DNA of 64,000 nt from Botryosphaeria dothidea (GCA_011503125.2 WWBZ02000016.1:4960001-5024000), one strand, 5' to 3'. Counted from the stretch's first letter, positions 32,978 to 45,138 are shown. Notes: generated by a model not told the origin, from the letters alone. Program-made: numbers and translations.

Positions 32978-33415
32978 GGCTGTGTTGGTGGGCGGGCGCA
33001 GGCGCACCGCGGTTTTGGGGGCAGTACGGTGGACCGCAAGAGTCGGAGCGGTGGATAGTGTACGAGGACGACTCGCGGACGCGCTCGAGCGAAAGGGGGG
33101 GCGGGAGGTGTGGGCAGTGGCGCGTTGTGGGGTGTGGAAGCGGAGGGCAGAACGGCAGTGAGGACTGGGATCGGAGTTTGGCGCGGCGGGAGAAGCGCGT
33201 CCTCTGCTCGCGGCCAGGGTTCGTGGCGTCACTCGGTCAAGCTGCCACGAACCCTCCCACCCACTGCATCCCAGCTCCTGTGCTTTTTCTTCGCTGGGGA
33301 GCCATGCTCCCGCCCAGCAACTGCAACTAGCCAAGCGCCGCTGAGCTTCTGCGCCGCTGCACTCCTCACTCTACGCGTCCGCGCGCTCCATGGCTGTCGG
33401 CCGTCGATCCTCAAC
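32978..33415. promoter_or_regulatory. Bidirectional promoter of RXT2 and TRAPPC11 genes
   Basis: 438 bases between divergent start codons, GC-rich, no gene inside. An open plus-strand frame upstream of the TRAPPC11 ATG is probably leader. Confidence 0.45.
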
Positions 33416-36400
33416 ATGGACGTGTATCCTCCGCAATACGTCGAACACAATCTCCCCTTTGTAGTCCTCTCCGGCCTGGGCGAAAACCTCTCGGACGACT
33501 CCCACTACCAGCCGCACGCGCTGCTAAAAGAGCGTGGAATCGAGATCGACTCGGCTGTACCCGTCGTGACCGGCGACCGCGCCGACCAGCTGCGTCAGGA
33601 ATTTCTCAGCGCGGACGCCAGAAGCGCTCCGTGGAACGGTCTGCGGACAAGAGCGCGTGGAGATCATGTCGGATTCAGATTGAAGGCTGTCGGGAGGGTA
33701 GGTCAGGGACACCAGTGTCTGCCGTCCCCGCAATGCAGGCTTACAGAAGTATAGGGCTACGTGCTGCCTCCCCGCAAAGCGCAACCTCCCCAGATCTCCC
33801 CCGATGAGACTCCTCCGGGCACCCCGCCCCCCACCAGTGGCCACCGGTGGGTCTTGCACTCGCCCATATCTCCGCTATCGCCTGGCTCGCCTACCTTCCC
33901 GGATGGTGTCATGTCCCCGCTTTGGGTCGCCAAGCATCAGAACCATATACCCTCTGTCTTCATCTCCTTCTTTGATTTCACCTCCGAGCCTGGCAGAGAC
34001 ACTTTAAACGACAACCAGCTCAAGGCCGAGATCAACCGGATCAAGGCTATCTTCCACTCGTCTGCCTATAAGACGCATTATGCCGTTGTACTCATGAGTG
34101 ATCGGTCCATATTTGAGGCCCCGGACATAGAGGAGCGCCTTGCCAACATTCGTCGGACCACTGGCCTTGACCCCAAGAACGCCCTTTTCTTCCTTCCTGC
34201 GAACACATCTCGCGCCGAACTTGCTGCTTTTGTCCAGTCCGTCCTGGCTACGTTGCAACCGCTGTGTATAGAATACTATCGCGACCTCTCCAAACATGCC
34301 AGACGAAAGAAGAATCGCAACAGCGTTCCAGCTCCTACGGCAATGCCCACCCGGGGCGCTTCTCATCCTCTCTCCGGGCCAGGGTGGAGCGTAAGATACG
34401 ACTTCAAACTTGGAGTTTTTGCCGAGTTCCGCCAGGAAATGGATGCTGCATGCAGACACTACAGCTTTGCAATTGACGCCCTTATCGATGGTGATGGTGT
34501 CTTTGAGACCACGGCCAGCTGGTCCCCTCGATGGGATGAGACCCGTCTCCTCGCCGATACCATCGCAATCCGCATTGTGCGCTGCCTGATGTGGAACAAC
34601 GGCCCCACGTCAGCAGTGCAGTCGTGGCAGAACTACAAAGACAGGATGCGGGATCTTCTGGACAGGCGCGGCAAGGGGACGGCAAATTATGGTTGGCAAG
34701 CTTGGGAGTCCAGGTGGGCCAGGATCATGGGAGAGATCGTCCAGCGCGTGGACCCTCCAATTTTTGCGATTGTCAGTTCGCCAGACAGCCCAGACGCTCT
34801 GCCAGAGAGGAGAGCCATTTATTCTCCCCCGGAGAAAGCTTTCCCAATAGGTGAAAGGCTCGCGCCCTGGCATCTCGTCCATCATCCGGGTTATTGGTAC
34901 AGAGTTTCCGCGGAGCGTGCTATTGCTAGACGCAAGCTGGCCGAGGACCTCCCAGAAGAAGACCGATTACCTCCTGGGATGTCCCCTGCTACCAAAGTTG
35001 CAAACAGGTTCGCTACGTATGACACTTATCTTGTTCCAGAGCCTCACGTTGAATTTCCCATTCCAGACAAGGGTGTGGAAGGCTTTGACCACACAGCAGA
35101 GATCGTTGATCTTTTTAACAGGGCGGTGGGAGAATTTCACGCACGGAGCCAGGAGCGCTTCGTTGACAAGCTACAGCTCGACATGGGCAAGGAGCTCATG
35201 CACGCCGAAAGGTACAGCGATGCGTTGAGCACGCTTAAGCCTCTGTGGGAGGGCATGAGCTGGCGAAAGGAAAGATGGTGGCCACTCGTCTCGGACGTAA
35301 CCTGGGCGATGAACGAATGCGCAAGACGATGCTCTGACGAAGAGACTCTCCTGGCAACAGAGTATGAGTTGCACAGTCGCCGTAAGCATCGTATTAGTAG
35401 CATATCCTGAATCAGTACTGACACAGAATCTAGTGCTACGCGCTAAGCAGGGCAAGGTCTATGATCTGATGGCCTGCTTGAACTCAGTAGAGCACACTGA
35501 AGGCAAGGAAAAGCCTACCGTCAGCCTGAAGTCTCGGGATGTCATGTCATGCCGTAAGTGAACTCAGCTCATGATTTGAATTCATCCTAACGGTGAACAG
35601 TGTCAATCACGACTGAATTCGCTATTACCGAGGGCCATGTTGCTGAACCAATATTGACACAAATCGCAATCAGATCAACTGCCCATAAAGGCTCGAAACC
35701 CATAACCTTGGACAATCTCAGCGTGGAATTTAGAGGGCCCCTTGAGTCAATAAAACTACAACATCTGCAGGCTGAAGGTGGCCCTTCACCCATCACGGAG
35801 CTGGAGTTGGCCGAGTCCGAGGACCAGAAAACGGCAACCGTGCCAAGCTTCAAAGGTAGCGCAGACCTGACTATCTCGGCCGGTGAAGTGAGAGTATTCA
35901 CGTTCCCAATTATCTTCAAAGAAGCTGGGGAACTCTTCGTGGAGGAAGCTACCTTTGAGATAGACACCGATCGGTTCCATCTCACATGTATCTCCGAAGC
36001 ACCACAGAACAACACAGATCCATTTTGGTGGTATTTGAGCAAGAAGGGTCTAAAGACAAAGCGACTCGGCAGAATCATGGATGATCCTTCCATCAAGGTT
36101 CTACCTAAACCACCGAAAATGGAGGTCCGTCTCCCCAATTTGCAGAAACGGTACTACGCCACCGAGCTCGTGGTGCTCGAGCTGGAACTTGAAAATGGCG
36201 AAGAAGAAGAGACAGAAACAGGCCTTGAGTTTGTCTTGATGGACCACCAGAAGAACGAGCTTGAATACAGCTGGCTGTCTTCACCCGATGCCGGCGATAC
36301 AAGTGACGCGACGTCATCAAACCTCCCTGGTCATTTCATCGGCAAGATGGAACCAGGGGCGAGGCGAACGCACGCCGTCCAATTCACAGCACCCATAGAC

Positions 36401-37345
36401 TCGGGAGAATTACTGTTTGAAGCCAAGGTCGTCTACCATGTGATCGGAGAACCCGACGTACCCATTTCCAAGACAATCGTTGGAGAGTTGGCCATAATCG
36501 ACCCCTTCGAGGCTACCTATGACTTCACGCCCCAGGTTCATCCAGACCCTTGGCCGAGTTTCTTCCACATCGATGACGCCCAACTACCTGAACTATCGAC
36601 AGACCCATCTTCCGCTAAGGCATTTGGCCTGACGGCGAGATACTTGATGAATGTCAGAATCGGCTCCTATGCAGAAGAAGACCTCATCATCCAAGACGCG
36701 GAGCTCACTGTGCATGAGGTTGCCGGTGGGGCCGTAGCCAGGGTGTCCAAGAAGCCAGTTGATGAGCCTGAAGCGGAAATAGCGCCACAAGCGGTCCAGC
36801 TTCGCACGTTCTGCGTCGACGTGCAGAAGATTGCGCTTGAAGACAAACGCTCATCAGCACTTGCGACCAGCATCAGCGTGACGTGGCGACGCAAGACGCC
36901 CATGTCGCAATATCCGGAAGGGTCGAGCAACGTTCGCAGCGTCATCGCAAACCCGCGTCTCATCGCAGCCAACAGCGAGCCACGCGTGCTCGCGTCAGCG
37001 CGGCCGTCGTCGTCGTCGGTGCCATCGCTCATCCATCTTGACTACACGCTTGAGAATCCTACGATGCATTTCTTGACTTTCGACGTGACCATGGAAGCCA
37101 GCGAGGAATTTGCGTTCAGCGGCCCGAAGCTGACAGCGCTTCATCTGCTGCCGCACAGCAGGCAGACGGTCAGGTACAACGTCTTACCGCTGGTCAAGGG
37201 AGCTTGGATCTATCCCCAACTGAGGGTACAGGATCGCTACTTCAACAAAGTGCTCAAGCCCGCGCCGACGGAAGGCATGCGGCAGGATAAGAAGGGGGTG
37301 GCGGTTTGGGCCGATGTGGTGGACGAAGAGGGTGGCGAGAGGTAG
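33416..37345 (+). CDS. TRAPP complex subunit TRAPPC11 (foie gras/gryzun)
   Basis: Four exons: 33416-33697, 33755-35381, 35434-35553 and 35601-37345 (introns 57, 52 and 47 nt), all splices in phase. The product is 1257 residues. It starts MDVYPPQYVEHNLPFVVLSGL. Residues ~100-290 hold the part with NHIPSVFISFFDF. The foie gras domain spans roughly 300-640 (RYDFKLGVFAEFRQEMDAACRHY, AERYSDALSTLKPLWEGMSWR). The gryzun part fills the C-terminal half, with beta-rich Ig-like segments (LDNLSVEFRGPLESIKLQ, YYATELVVLELELENGE, HLDYTLENPTMHFLTF). TRAPPC11 belongs to TRAPP III-type complexes, which activate Rab GTPases at Golgi and autophagosomal membranes; in fungi with this gene the same role is assumed. 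Budding yeast lacks a clear orthologue. Confidence 0.92.
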
Positions 37346-37961
37346 GTTAGTGAGTCAGGAGGCGGGCGGGCTAGTTGTGTGTATGACTGTATGTGTACTG
37401 AAACGGGTATTCGCACGGGAGCATGAGGGCCGAATAGTTGGGATTAGATTGGGTGCACATGTTCCTGTCAGCTGAACGTACGTGAATGGATGATAGTGAT
37501 GCTGAGACACTCGGGTCATCCCGGGGACTTGCATTGTGTTTTCTGCCTGAGGCAGAAAAAAACCCCATAAAGTTTGAGGCGAAATATGTATGGAAATAGT
37601 ATCATAGACGGGCATCTGCTACAAGAGCTGCCGTATGGTGATGTATGCTCGTGGTCTGGATGCGGGCGTGGACCCCTGCTCGGCGACCCCAGCTCCTCGC
37701 TCTCCGCCCGTGCGCCGCCGGCGATCCCGGGCCTCGCAAAATGACGCAGACGAATGCGAAGTTCCAACCAACGAACATCTCTTCGTCCCTACCACTGCAT
37801 TTCCCAATTGTCTGATTACTATCGCTCCGCATATCCACCCAACATGTCTACGTGAGACCTGCGCTTCCGTTCTTCCTCTTTCAAGCTCTAGAATTTGACC
37901 TGCTTGAATTCCTCAAACCCGAGAGCTCTTCTCTTGCCGGCTGCTGGATGCAACCACGGCA
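37346..37961. other. Intergenic, TRAPPC11 to HEM25
   Basis: About 615 bases; 3' UTR, then promoter of HEM25. ORFs here conflict in frame. No gene seen. Confidence 0.4.
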
Positions 37962-39022
37962 ATGTCAGATGGCGGCAAATCGCGCTCGTCGTCTTCCTGT
38001 AAGCCCTATCTTTGCCAATCCAGGCTCCCCTCCAGGCTCAATTGCCAATACTTTTCCCAACACTAAACTTTCTCACCCACACAGTCCACTTCCTCGCCGG
38101 CCTCTCCTCCGGCGTCCTCTCCGCAGTCCTCCTCCAGCCCGCCGACCTCCTAAAAACCCGCGTCCAGCAATCCCGCAGCACCACCCTCTCCCAAACCCTC
38201 TCCACCATCCTGCGCGGGCCCTCCCCCATCCGCTCGCTCTGGCGCGGCACCGTGCCGAGCGCCCTCCGCACCGGCTTCGGCTCCGCCCTCTACTTCACCT
38301 CGCTCAACGCCCTGCGCACCAGCGTCGCGCGGTCGGAGGCGCTCCTCCGCACGCACAACCATGCCACGGCCCCCTCGACGGGCAGCTCGAGCAGCCTGGT
38401 CAGGGTGTCGCGGCTCGGCAACCTCATGACGGGCGCGTGCGCGCGCGCGTCGGCTGGGCTCGTCATGATGCCCGTCACGGTGATCAAGGTGCGCTTCGAG
38501 AGCAGCTACTACGCGTACCGCAGCATCGCGGGCGCCGCGGCCGACATCTTCAAGACGCACGGCGTGCGCGGCTTCTTCGCCGGCTTCGGCGCGACGGCGG
38601 TGCGCGACGCGCCGTACGCGGGGCTGTACGTGCTGTTCTACGAGGAGAGCAAGAAGGGGCTGGGCAAGCTGGCCGGGCTGACGGGGGGCGGTGCTGCGAG
38701 GAGGGGCGAGTTGGGGACGAGCAGCGCGGCGGCCGTGAATTTCGCGAGTGGCGTTGTGGCGGCGGGGCTGGGGACTGCGCTGACGAATCCGTTTGATGCG
38801 ATCAAGACGAGGTTGCAGCTGCTGCCGGATCGGTATGCGAATATGGCGCATGCGGCGAGGTTGATGCTGAGGGAGGAGGGTGTGAGGAGTCTGTTTGATG
38901 GGCTGGGGTTGAGGATGGCGAGGAAGGCGTTGAGTTCGGCGTTGGCGTGGACGCTGTATGAAGAGTTGATACGGAGGGCGGAGAGAAGGTTCGTGAAGGG
39001 AGATGCGGTTATCAGAGGTTGA
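37962..39022 (+). CDS. HEM25: Mitochondrial glycine transporter Hem25 (SLC25A38)
   Basis: Two exons: 37962-37998 and 38085-39022, with an 86-nt intron (GTAAGC donor, CACACAG acceptor). The product is 324 residues, starting [22 protein letters not shown]. Three mitochondrial-carrier repeats are visible with their signatures: [15 protein letters not shown] in the first, [13 protein letters not shown] in the second, and [14 protein letters not shown] in the third. Each is followed by the usual G-x-R-SLW/GFF/SLF element ([47 protein letters not shown]). It imports glycine across the inner membrane for 5-aminolevulinate and haem synthesis. The Pro at PADLLKTR and the RDAPYAG segment are characteristic of this carrier. 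The gene is very GC-rich. Confidence 0.93.
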
Positions 39023-39887
39023 ACGGGCTTGGTTTACCTACGGAAGGGCATATTCGTTCCAGAATCCGAAGAAGAGACGGTTTACGGAGATCGGGAAAAG
39101 GTGGCGGCGTTAATTGGTCAACTGGGACATCAAAATCGGGATCTGGGTAAGGTTGAATATTGTGGATGTCTTCCTGTACTGCATCACCGCTAGCTCTTAA
39201 GACACGTATGTGTATATTTCCGCCCATCTCTATAAAGTGTGGATCAGTAGTGCCGGATAGTGTTCAGATTTCTTTCCCGGGTTGGAGTATGTGCGTACAG
39301 CTCCCCATGAATTCAGGCTTCGTTCTAGAGGTGGCTGAGATAATGTCAAACGGCCAATGTTGGTCTTTGCCTAAGGGCGGCGTGGCGTATTGCGTAAATC
39401 CTACCTATGGCACGGAGGTTCTGACTGGGTGTCCTCCCTGCAGCTTCTCCACCACCTTTCCCGAGGAGGGGGGAAAAATCTCGAAAGGGGTTTTTGTAGG
39501 GGCTGTCGGGGGTCCCGACTTTTTTGCTAATCGTGTCTCTTGGGATATTTCCATGAAAGGCTCGTAGAAATTCCGTTTCATATTCATTTCTGCCATACGG
39601 TTCAAACGCCCACCCTTTTTCTTGTCTATTTCGACTATACTCCCAGAATATGCAACCTATCGTGTCTTTCCCTCTAAGATTGATAGGAAAATGCCACCCC
39701 CCGCTCTTTTCTTAGAGCTCAATAGAGCCTCCTAACCATCCCTCTTCACACAGCATCCAATTGAATCTGCTAAAATGTCCCGCACAAATGATCTTGTCGT
39801 CTTCCGCAACACATGTTGGCCATATGAGTCGCTTCAGCTCGATCAAGAACATAGGTTCAAACACAAGGGTTCCAATGATGCATCCCT
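39023..39887. other. Convergent intergenic region
   Basis: About 865 bases between HEM25 and the ceramidase gene, both 3' ends. A 135-codon plus ORF (39160-39567) has no domain and I regard it as chance. No repeat or RNA gene recognised. Confidence 0.4.
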
Positions 39888-41227
39888 CTACTTGTTTTTC
39901 TTCCCGTGCTTGGCATCGCCGCTGAGCTGATATGGCGTTTCGGTCTTCACGATGAGCGGCATGTGAAAGTAGTTCGGCCAGACGAGCCTGTACTCATCTT
40001 GCTTACCGTTCAAGCAATGACGCAACCAAACGCCCCACACGATGTAAAAGTAGGCGCCAATGCCAGTCATGAGATGCCTGGAAAAGAAAACGTGTCAGTT
40101 TATCTCGTCCGGAAAAAAAAAGGCCTCGTACGATGGGAGCGCCAACGCCGAGTGAAGCCCGAAAAAAAAGAAGGTTGGACAGGAACTCACCACCAGCCGT
40201 GTCCCTCGAGGACGATGCCCCAGGGCAAGCCGACTTCCCGTCTCCAGCGGCGCAGGGTGCCGCAGAACTCGTTGTCCAGGGTCCAGATGGCGAAGCCGCC
40301 GAGGAAGATGCTCAGGCCGAACCCGACCATGGTCCACATGGTGTGCAGGATCTCGAGATCGCGCTCGTCCTTGCGCAGCTGCTCCCTCGACACCGTCGCG
40401 CTGTCGATCTTCTTCGCCTTCTCGTTGTCGCGCAGCGCCGCGGCGTCCTGCGAGGCCGCGCGCCGCTTGGCCTTGAGCGTGGGGCGCAGGCGCACCTCCA
40501 TGATGTACATGCTTCGCAGCAGGACGACGGCAGTCAGCAGGGCGTACATGTTCTGGTGGAAGGCCGGGTCTTGCAGGTAGTGGTAGTAGCCGGTGATAAA
40601 GGCGGAGAGGGCGAGCAGGAAGACGCCGAGCAGCTGGGCGTAGAGGCGCGACTGGCCGTAGGAGAAGGTGGCGTAGAACATCAGGCAGGTGGTGTAGATC
40701 ATGGAGAGCTCGTCGACGAGCTGCATGGGGTACTTGAGGGTGCTGTGGAAGAGGAAGCTCCCGGTGCCCACGACGAAGTAGCCGAGGAAGGTGACGAGGA
40801 AGATGCTGTCATGGTCGTTGCGCAGGCAGTTGTTGATGCCCTTGAAGGCGAGGTAGATGAACAGCAGGTTCGTGAGCGTGTTGATAATCTCGGCGCTGTA
40901 GATGGTGGCATAGTAGTCCTGTGCGAGGTGTTAGAGAGACTGTGCTGGGTGTGTAGCCGGATAGCAGAGCTGCAACAGCAGGGTTGACCACGCTCGAGCA
41001 AGTTGAAGCTCCCATTTCAGAGATCCAGAGTTTCAGAAGGGCAAGAGTACTGGTTGCTGCCTATCTTGTCCCTATGAAAGCCCCAAGCTCGTAGGCGCGC
41101 TGCTGAGGGCTGCTCTGCGGGCGGAATGAGTGCTTGCCTCCTCGCACCAGTTCAATGTGCTTGTAACCGGACTCCAGAAGCCATCTTGCGGGCTCGGGTA
41201 GGGGATCGAGGGCAGCCAGTCGGGCAT
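39888..41227 (-). CDS. YPC1: Alkaline ceramidase (YPC1/YDC1 type)
   Basis: Three exons: 41227-41138, 40918-40191 and 40077-39888. Intron 2 is 113 nt, GT-AG. Intron 1 (219 nt) begins GCAAGC and ends GCACAG, so it is a GC-AG intron. The phase-0 junction gives NWCEEDYYATIYSAEIINTL, which is strongly conserved in the family. The product is 335 residues with seven hydrophobic segments (for example TNLLFIYLAF, IFLVTFLGYFVVGTGS). Metal-site residues are present: the acidic WCEED near the N-terminus, His88 in FLFHSTLKYP, and the C-terminal GHGWWHLMTGIGAY with His270 and His274. It hydrolyses ceramide or phytoceramide in the ER/Golgi membrane. The start MPDWLPSIPYPSPQDGFW fits fungal homologues. The C-terminus is Lys-rich (GKKNK), a possible ER-retrieval tail. 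Confidence 0.92.
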
Positions 41228-41697
41228 GTTGTACAGGGAGCTGGGAGCAAACAACTGGCGTCAGGGATCGGCCTCGGAGGGGGATGTTCGCAGGAGAGCT
41301 GCTGCTGTGGACCGCGGATACGGCGGATACGGAGGCGACGTGGGCTACGCGACGGGCGCCATTTGTAATCGTCGTGGGGAAACAGAGAATGAACGGTCAG
41401 CGGTGAGTTTGCAGGCCTTGACGCGCGGAGGCCAGAGCCTCAGACGCGGGCTTGATGCCGCCGCGATGCGTGCCGTCATAATTCCCTTGGCGCGCGAGAG
41501 CTGGCCGCCCAGCGACTGGACGCGCTCGCAGCTGCGTGGGGCTTCACTTGTCGACCTCTGCAATCCACCATCACCGCCCGCACATCACCTGCAGCTCGGC
41601 CCGAGTGTAATTCCATCCGCCTGAGCTTCTCCGCCCCCCGAGTGACCTCCCTCAGCCTCGTCACGCCCGCAATCCCCCCGGAAGAACCCCCGCAGCC
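41228..41697. promoter_or_regulatory. Bidirectional promoter of ceramidase and prefoldin genes
   Basis: 470 bases between divergent start codons. No clear element could be picked out; the last 100 bases before PFD1 are C/T-rich. Confidence 0.45.
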
Positions 41698-42172
41698 ATG
41701 TCCATTCCGAACGAGGCCCTGCAGAAGGTGAGCTGCCCCAATGCGCTCTTCCAGCAGCCCCGTTCCTGACCTCCCGCAAGCTTCTGCAGGAGATCGAGCA
41801 GAAGGCTGCTTTCTCGCAGCAGCAAATCACCATCGTCAAGGCCCAGATTGCTGCCAAGGCCCGTGAGCAGCGCATGCTGCAGCTGACCTCCAGCGAGGTT
41901 GACTCCCTGCCGAAGGACACCAATGTCTACGAGGGTGTTGGCAAGATGTGAGTAGATTTCCGCCCGCATCTTGCTCGTTGCCGCGAGTATTTACTTTGGC
42001 CTTCAGGTTCGTCTGGAGTGCCGTGCCGGACGTGAAGACGCGTTTGGCGTCGGAGAGCGAGGAGCTGAAGTCGGACACGGTCAACTTGGAGAAGAAATTG
42101 CACTATCTGGAGACGACGTACAAGAACAGCCGCGACAACCTCGAGCAGCTGTTCAAGTCGGGCCCCAAATGA
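41698..42172 (+). CDS. PFD1: Prefoldin subunit 1
   Basis: Three exons: 41698-41727, 41790-41947 and 42007-42172 (introns 62 and 59 nt), giving 117 residues, the usual size. Exon 1 encodes MSIPNEALQK. The junctions produce QKEIEQKAAFSQQQITIVKAQI and GVGKMFVWSAVPDV. The protein is a beta-type prefoldin: an N-terminal coiled-coil helix, a beta-hairpin around YEGVGKMFVW, and a C-terminal helix (LKSDTVNLEKKLHYLETTYKNSRDNLEQLF). As part of the hexameric prefoldin it delivers nascent actin and tubulin to the chaperonin CCT. Confidence 0.95.
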
Positions 42173-43518
42173 GGAACGAGGAAAACAAATGCAAGATTGC
42201 CAGGGTGCGGCACAGCTTACCCGCGCCGCCCTCAGGTTTACGGACGACATGCAGATCAAGGGAAAAGTATTGGGTGTCGCAAGCATGTTGATAGCCGCAA
42301 GCCGAGCCCCGCGGAAGACACCCATTGTTTCAACACGCCGCGCGGTGTCACGGAGAGACACGGCGATAATGGGATCACGACTACGGCTTTGGATCTGGCC
42401 CCCACGACCAACGGCCGGCAAGCGTGCTGCATTGTTGGATGAGTGGCGGGACTGCGGGACTGCGGGAGCTCCAAAACCGACGCTAGGCCAAGCCCAAGCC
42501 TCCAACAGGAAAGTAGCAATAATAGCAACCTGCGATCGTCGTCGGCTTTCTTCTTTGCCCACTCTTGACTATTGACCGTTGTTTGCAGCGTGGCAGCTTG
42601 GGACTAACAATAGACTAACAGCCAAACCTCCGCCACAGCGGCTTGCGAAACACACGACTTGCAGCATTAGGCGCGGACAAGGCGAGGATGTTCCCGAGAC
42701 ATGCAGGGCGACGGGCTTTGTACTGCGAGAGCGGAATGCATGAGCGAAGAGCCGCGCTCTGAAGGGCCGGGTTACTGCATGGCCGCTAGCGAAGGATCAT
42801 GGCGGCGCGTCTTCCCAGCCTCTGCCCCGCCCTCACCCGTCAGCGCCCGGATTTACAGCCCAATCTCACCGCTTACGAGACGTCAAACGCACATCATGCG
42901 TGCCCTGGTGCGGGAGCCGCCGCGCTTGTTGGCACCGGGGGCCAGGTCCCAGCCTTTGAGCGCTGCTGCATGTTCGCACGGCTCGTGGTTGGCCCCGGCT
43001 CTGCTGCATGTGAGCGGAGATGATAAAAGCACCTCAGCATTTCAGCCCCCAAGGCTTCATCTCATCAGCCCGGCATTCAGCTCACCGCGACGGCGCATTC
43101 AGAGAAAAGCCACCCGAGTCAGCTGCCTACCTGCCCTTTTCTCTGCCTCTTCTCTGTCTCGCCTCTTTTCTTTGCGACTCTCCTCCCAGATCAGTTGTGC
43201 GTGTCACGCCGAGCTCGCTCTTCCACGCGTGACCCATTTCAGTTACCTCGCCCTCCCACCACATCTGACTTGCCTCTCACAGCCGCGCCTGCTGCCTGTT
43301 CGCTACCTGGCCGACTGCCTGTCCACCCCGCCAGCTGCTCTGAGCCCCACCTAGCGCTGACGCCTGATAGCCATCAACTGCTGCGCCCGCGCTAATCCTT
43401 CCCGACTCAACCTCGAATTTGCCATCTATCTCTGACTCCTGCCTGTTCTTCCCTATTTCTTGACAGGTGCGCCGAGGCAGCAGCAAGGTACCCGCGCACC
43501 CCTGTGAAGCCAGTCACC
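42173..43518. other. Long intergenic region and leader
   Basis: About 1.35 kb. ORFs up to 217 codons overlap in different frames without domains. From about 43100 to 43470 the plus strand is strongly pyrimidine-rich, as expected for the promoter and leader of the following gene. Confidence 0.45.
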
Positions 43519-45138
43519 ATGTCGCGATACTACGAAGACGATTATTACGGAGTCCGATATGGACACTCAGGAGGATCCCGCGATCCTTTCCGCCGCAGCG
43601 GCGGCCTGCTCGACCCTGGAGTAGCACATCACCACTCGGCCGGTATACACCGTTCCCACTCGACTGGGTCGCGCGGCAGTCCTCGCGGCGCTCCGCCTCC
43701 AAACATCCACATCTACAACAACATCGATCAAGACATGCACCCGCAAATGAGCTCCCGCGCCGCCCAGCGCACCCCGAGCGCCTCTCCTCGCGGCCGCCCG
43801 ATCAGCGCTCTTCTGGACGACGATGAGTGGGCGCTCGACGATGCCAGCCTCCGCCTTTCGCGCTCGCGCTCGCGTGGCCGCGCCGGCTTCGCCGACCACC
43901 ACGTCCACCACCACGACCACTTCGGCGCGTCGCCCAGCCCGGACTACCGCCTGGAGCTGGCGCTCAGCCAGGAGCGCGCGCGCGAGATGGAGGACCGCCT
44001 GCGGCGCGAGCGCGAGGAGGAGTTCATGCGCCGGGAGATGGAGCTGAAGTACATGCGCGACAAGCAGGAGCGCGAGGAGGAGGAGACGCTCTTCCAGAAG
44101 CGGCTAAAGCTCAAGATGCTGAAGGACAAGCAGGAGCGTGACGAGGAGGAGGACCGGCTGAAGCGCGAGGAGGAGCGCATCAAGGAGAAGTACGAGCGCA
44201 AGCGCCTGGAGGACGAGCGCAAGCGCAAGATCGAGGAGGAGGAGCTCGAGAAGCTGCGGAAGGACGCCATCCGCGACGAGAAGGAGCGCGCGGCCAAGGA
44301 GGCGGCGGCCAAGAAGCAGGCGGCTGAGGAGTATCAGCGCAAGATGGAGAAGGAGGCCAAGGAGGCGGAGGAGGAGCGGAAGCGCATCATCGCCGACTTT
44401 GAGCGCAAGAAGACGGAAGACGCGCAGAAGAAGATGAAAGCAGAGCAGGAGCTGATTGCGCGGCTGAAGAGGCAGGAGGAAGAGAAGAAGGAGAAGGAGA
44501 AGAGGGAGTGGGAGGAGTTTGAGCGCAAGCGCAAGGAAAAGGAGGAGAAGGCCAAGGCGGAGAAGAAGGCGGCGGAGGAGAAGCTGGAGCAGGAGATGCG
44601 CGAGCGCCTGTCCAAGTTCGGCTTCCAGGAGAACCAGATCCAGGCCATGATCAAGCCCGAGAAAGCCAAGGACCTGCCCGTCGGCCTCAGCCCCGCCAAC
44701 CCGCTCGACCCCTACCCGCACCACCACCACCATCACCACCACGGACCGAAGCCGACATACGTCAAGGTGCACCGCGACCACCTCGCCGTCGAGACGTTGA
44801 CCTATTACGGCCTGCCCTGGGAATGGGACAGGGTAAGTTCAGATCAGCTTCGTCACCGCAGCAAGCATTCTGACAACCGTTCGCAACAGACCGACACCGA
44901 CTACATCATCATCCTCCGCGAGATGGACCCGCGCGAGACGGACATCCTGTTCGAGCACACGAAGCGCATCCGCAGCAAGACGACGACGGAGACGCGCCTG
45001 CTCATCACCGACCGCCGCGACCGCGACGGCAAGCCCGAGTACGCGTGGGTGCGCAAGCGCAGCAAGAGCAAGAGCCCGATGCGCATCCGGTCGGCGAGCA
45101 GCCCGAAGCGGGTGATTGGGATTAGGGAGATGTTTTGA
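43519..45138 (+). CDS. Long coiled-coil protein with conserved fungal C-terminal domain
   Basis: Start MSRYYEDDYYGVRYG at 43519 (GTCACC context). The first ~140 residues are low in complexity and His/Ser/Arg-rich. Residues ~150-385 form one continuous highly charged Glu/Lys/Arg coiled coil (EREEEFMRREMELKYMRDKQ and similar). An eight-His run follows. The C-terminal domain (PTYVKVHRDHLAVETLTYYGLPWEWD, then DYIIILREMDPRETDILFEHTKRIR) is shared by many Pezizomycotina proteins; from memory it corresponds to a Pfam domain of unknown function (DUF8035). A 57-nt intron (44833-44889, GTAAGT donor, CAACAG acceptor) is in frame and stop-free: spliced product 520 residues, unspliced 539. The C-terminus is basic (KRSKSKSPMRIRSASSPKR). 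Function unknown; a cytoskeletal or scaffold role is only a guess. Confidence 0.8.
   Translation: MSRYYEDDYYGVRYGHSGGSRDPFRRSGGLLDPGVAHHHSAGIHRSHSTGSRGSPRGAPPPNIHIYNNIDQDMHPQMSSRAAQRTPSASPRGRPISALLDDDEWALDDASLRLSRSRSRGRAGFADHHVHHHDHFGASPSPDYRLELALSQERAREMEDRLRREREEEFMRREMELKYMRDKQEREEEETLFQKRLKLKMLKDKQERDEEEDRLKREEERIKEKYERKRLEDERKRKIEEEELEKLRKDAIRDEKERAAKEAAAKKQAAEEYQRKMEKEAKEAEEERKRIIADFERKKTEDAQKKMKAEQELIARLKRQEEEKKEKEKREWEEFERKRKEKEEKAKAEKKAAEEKLEQEMRERLSKFGFQENQIQAMIKPEKAKDLPVGLSPANPLDPYPHHHHHHHHGPKPTYVKVHRDHLAVETLTYYGLPWEWDRVSSDQLRHRSKHSDNRSQQTDTDYIIILREMDPRETDILFEHTKRIRSKTTTETRLLITDRRDRDGKPEYAWVRKRSKSKSPMRIRSASSPKRVIGIREMF

Noticed and set aside
44104..44781. Leu-rich 225-codon minus-strand ORF resembling a membrane protein
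   Set aside because: It is the reverse complement of Glu/Lys codons in the coiled-coil gene, which always gives Leu runs.
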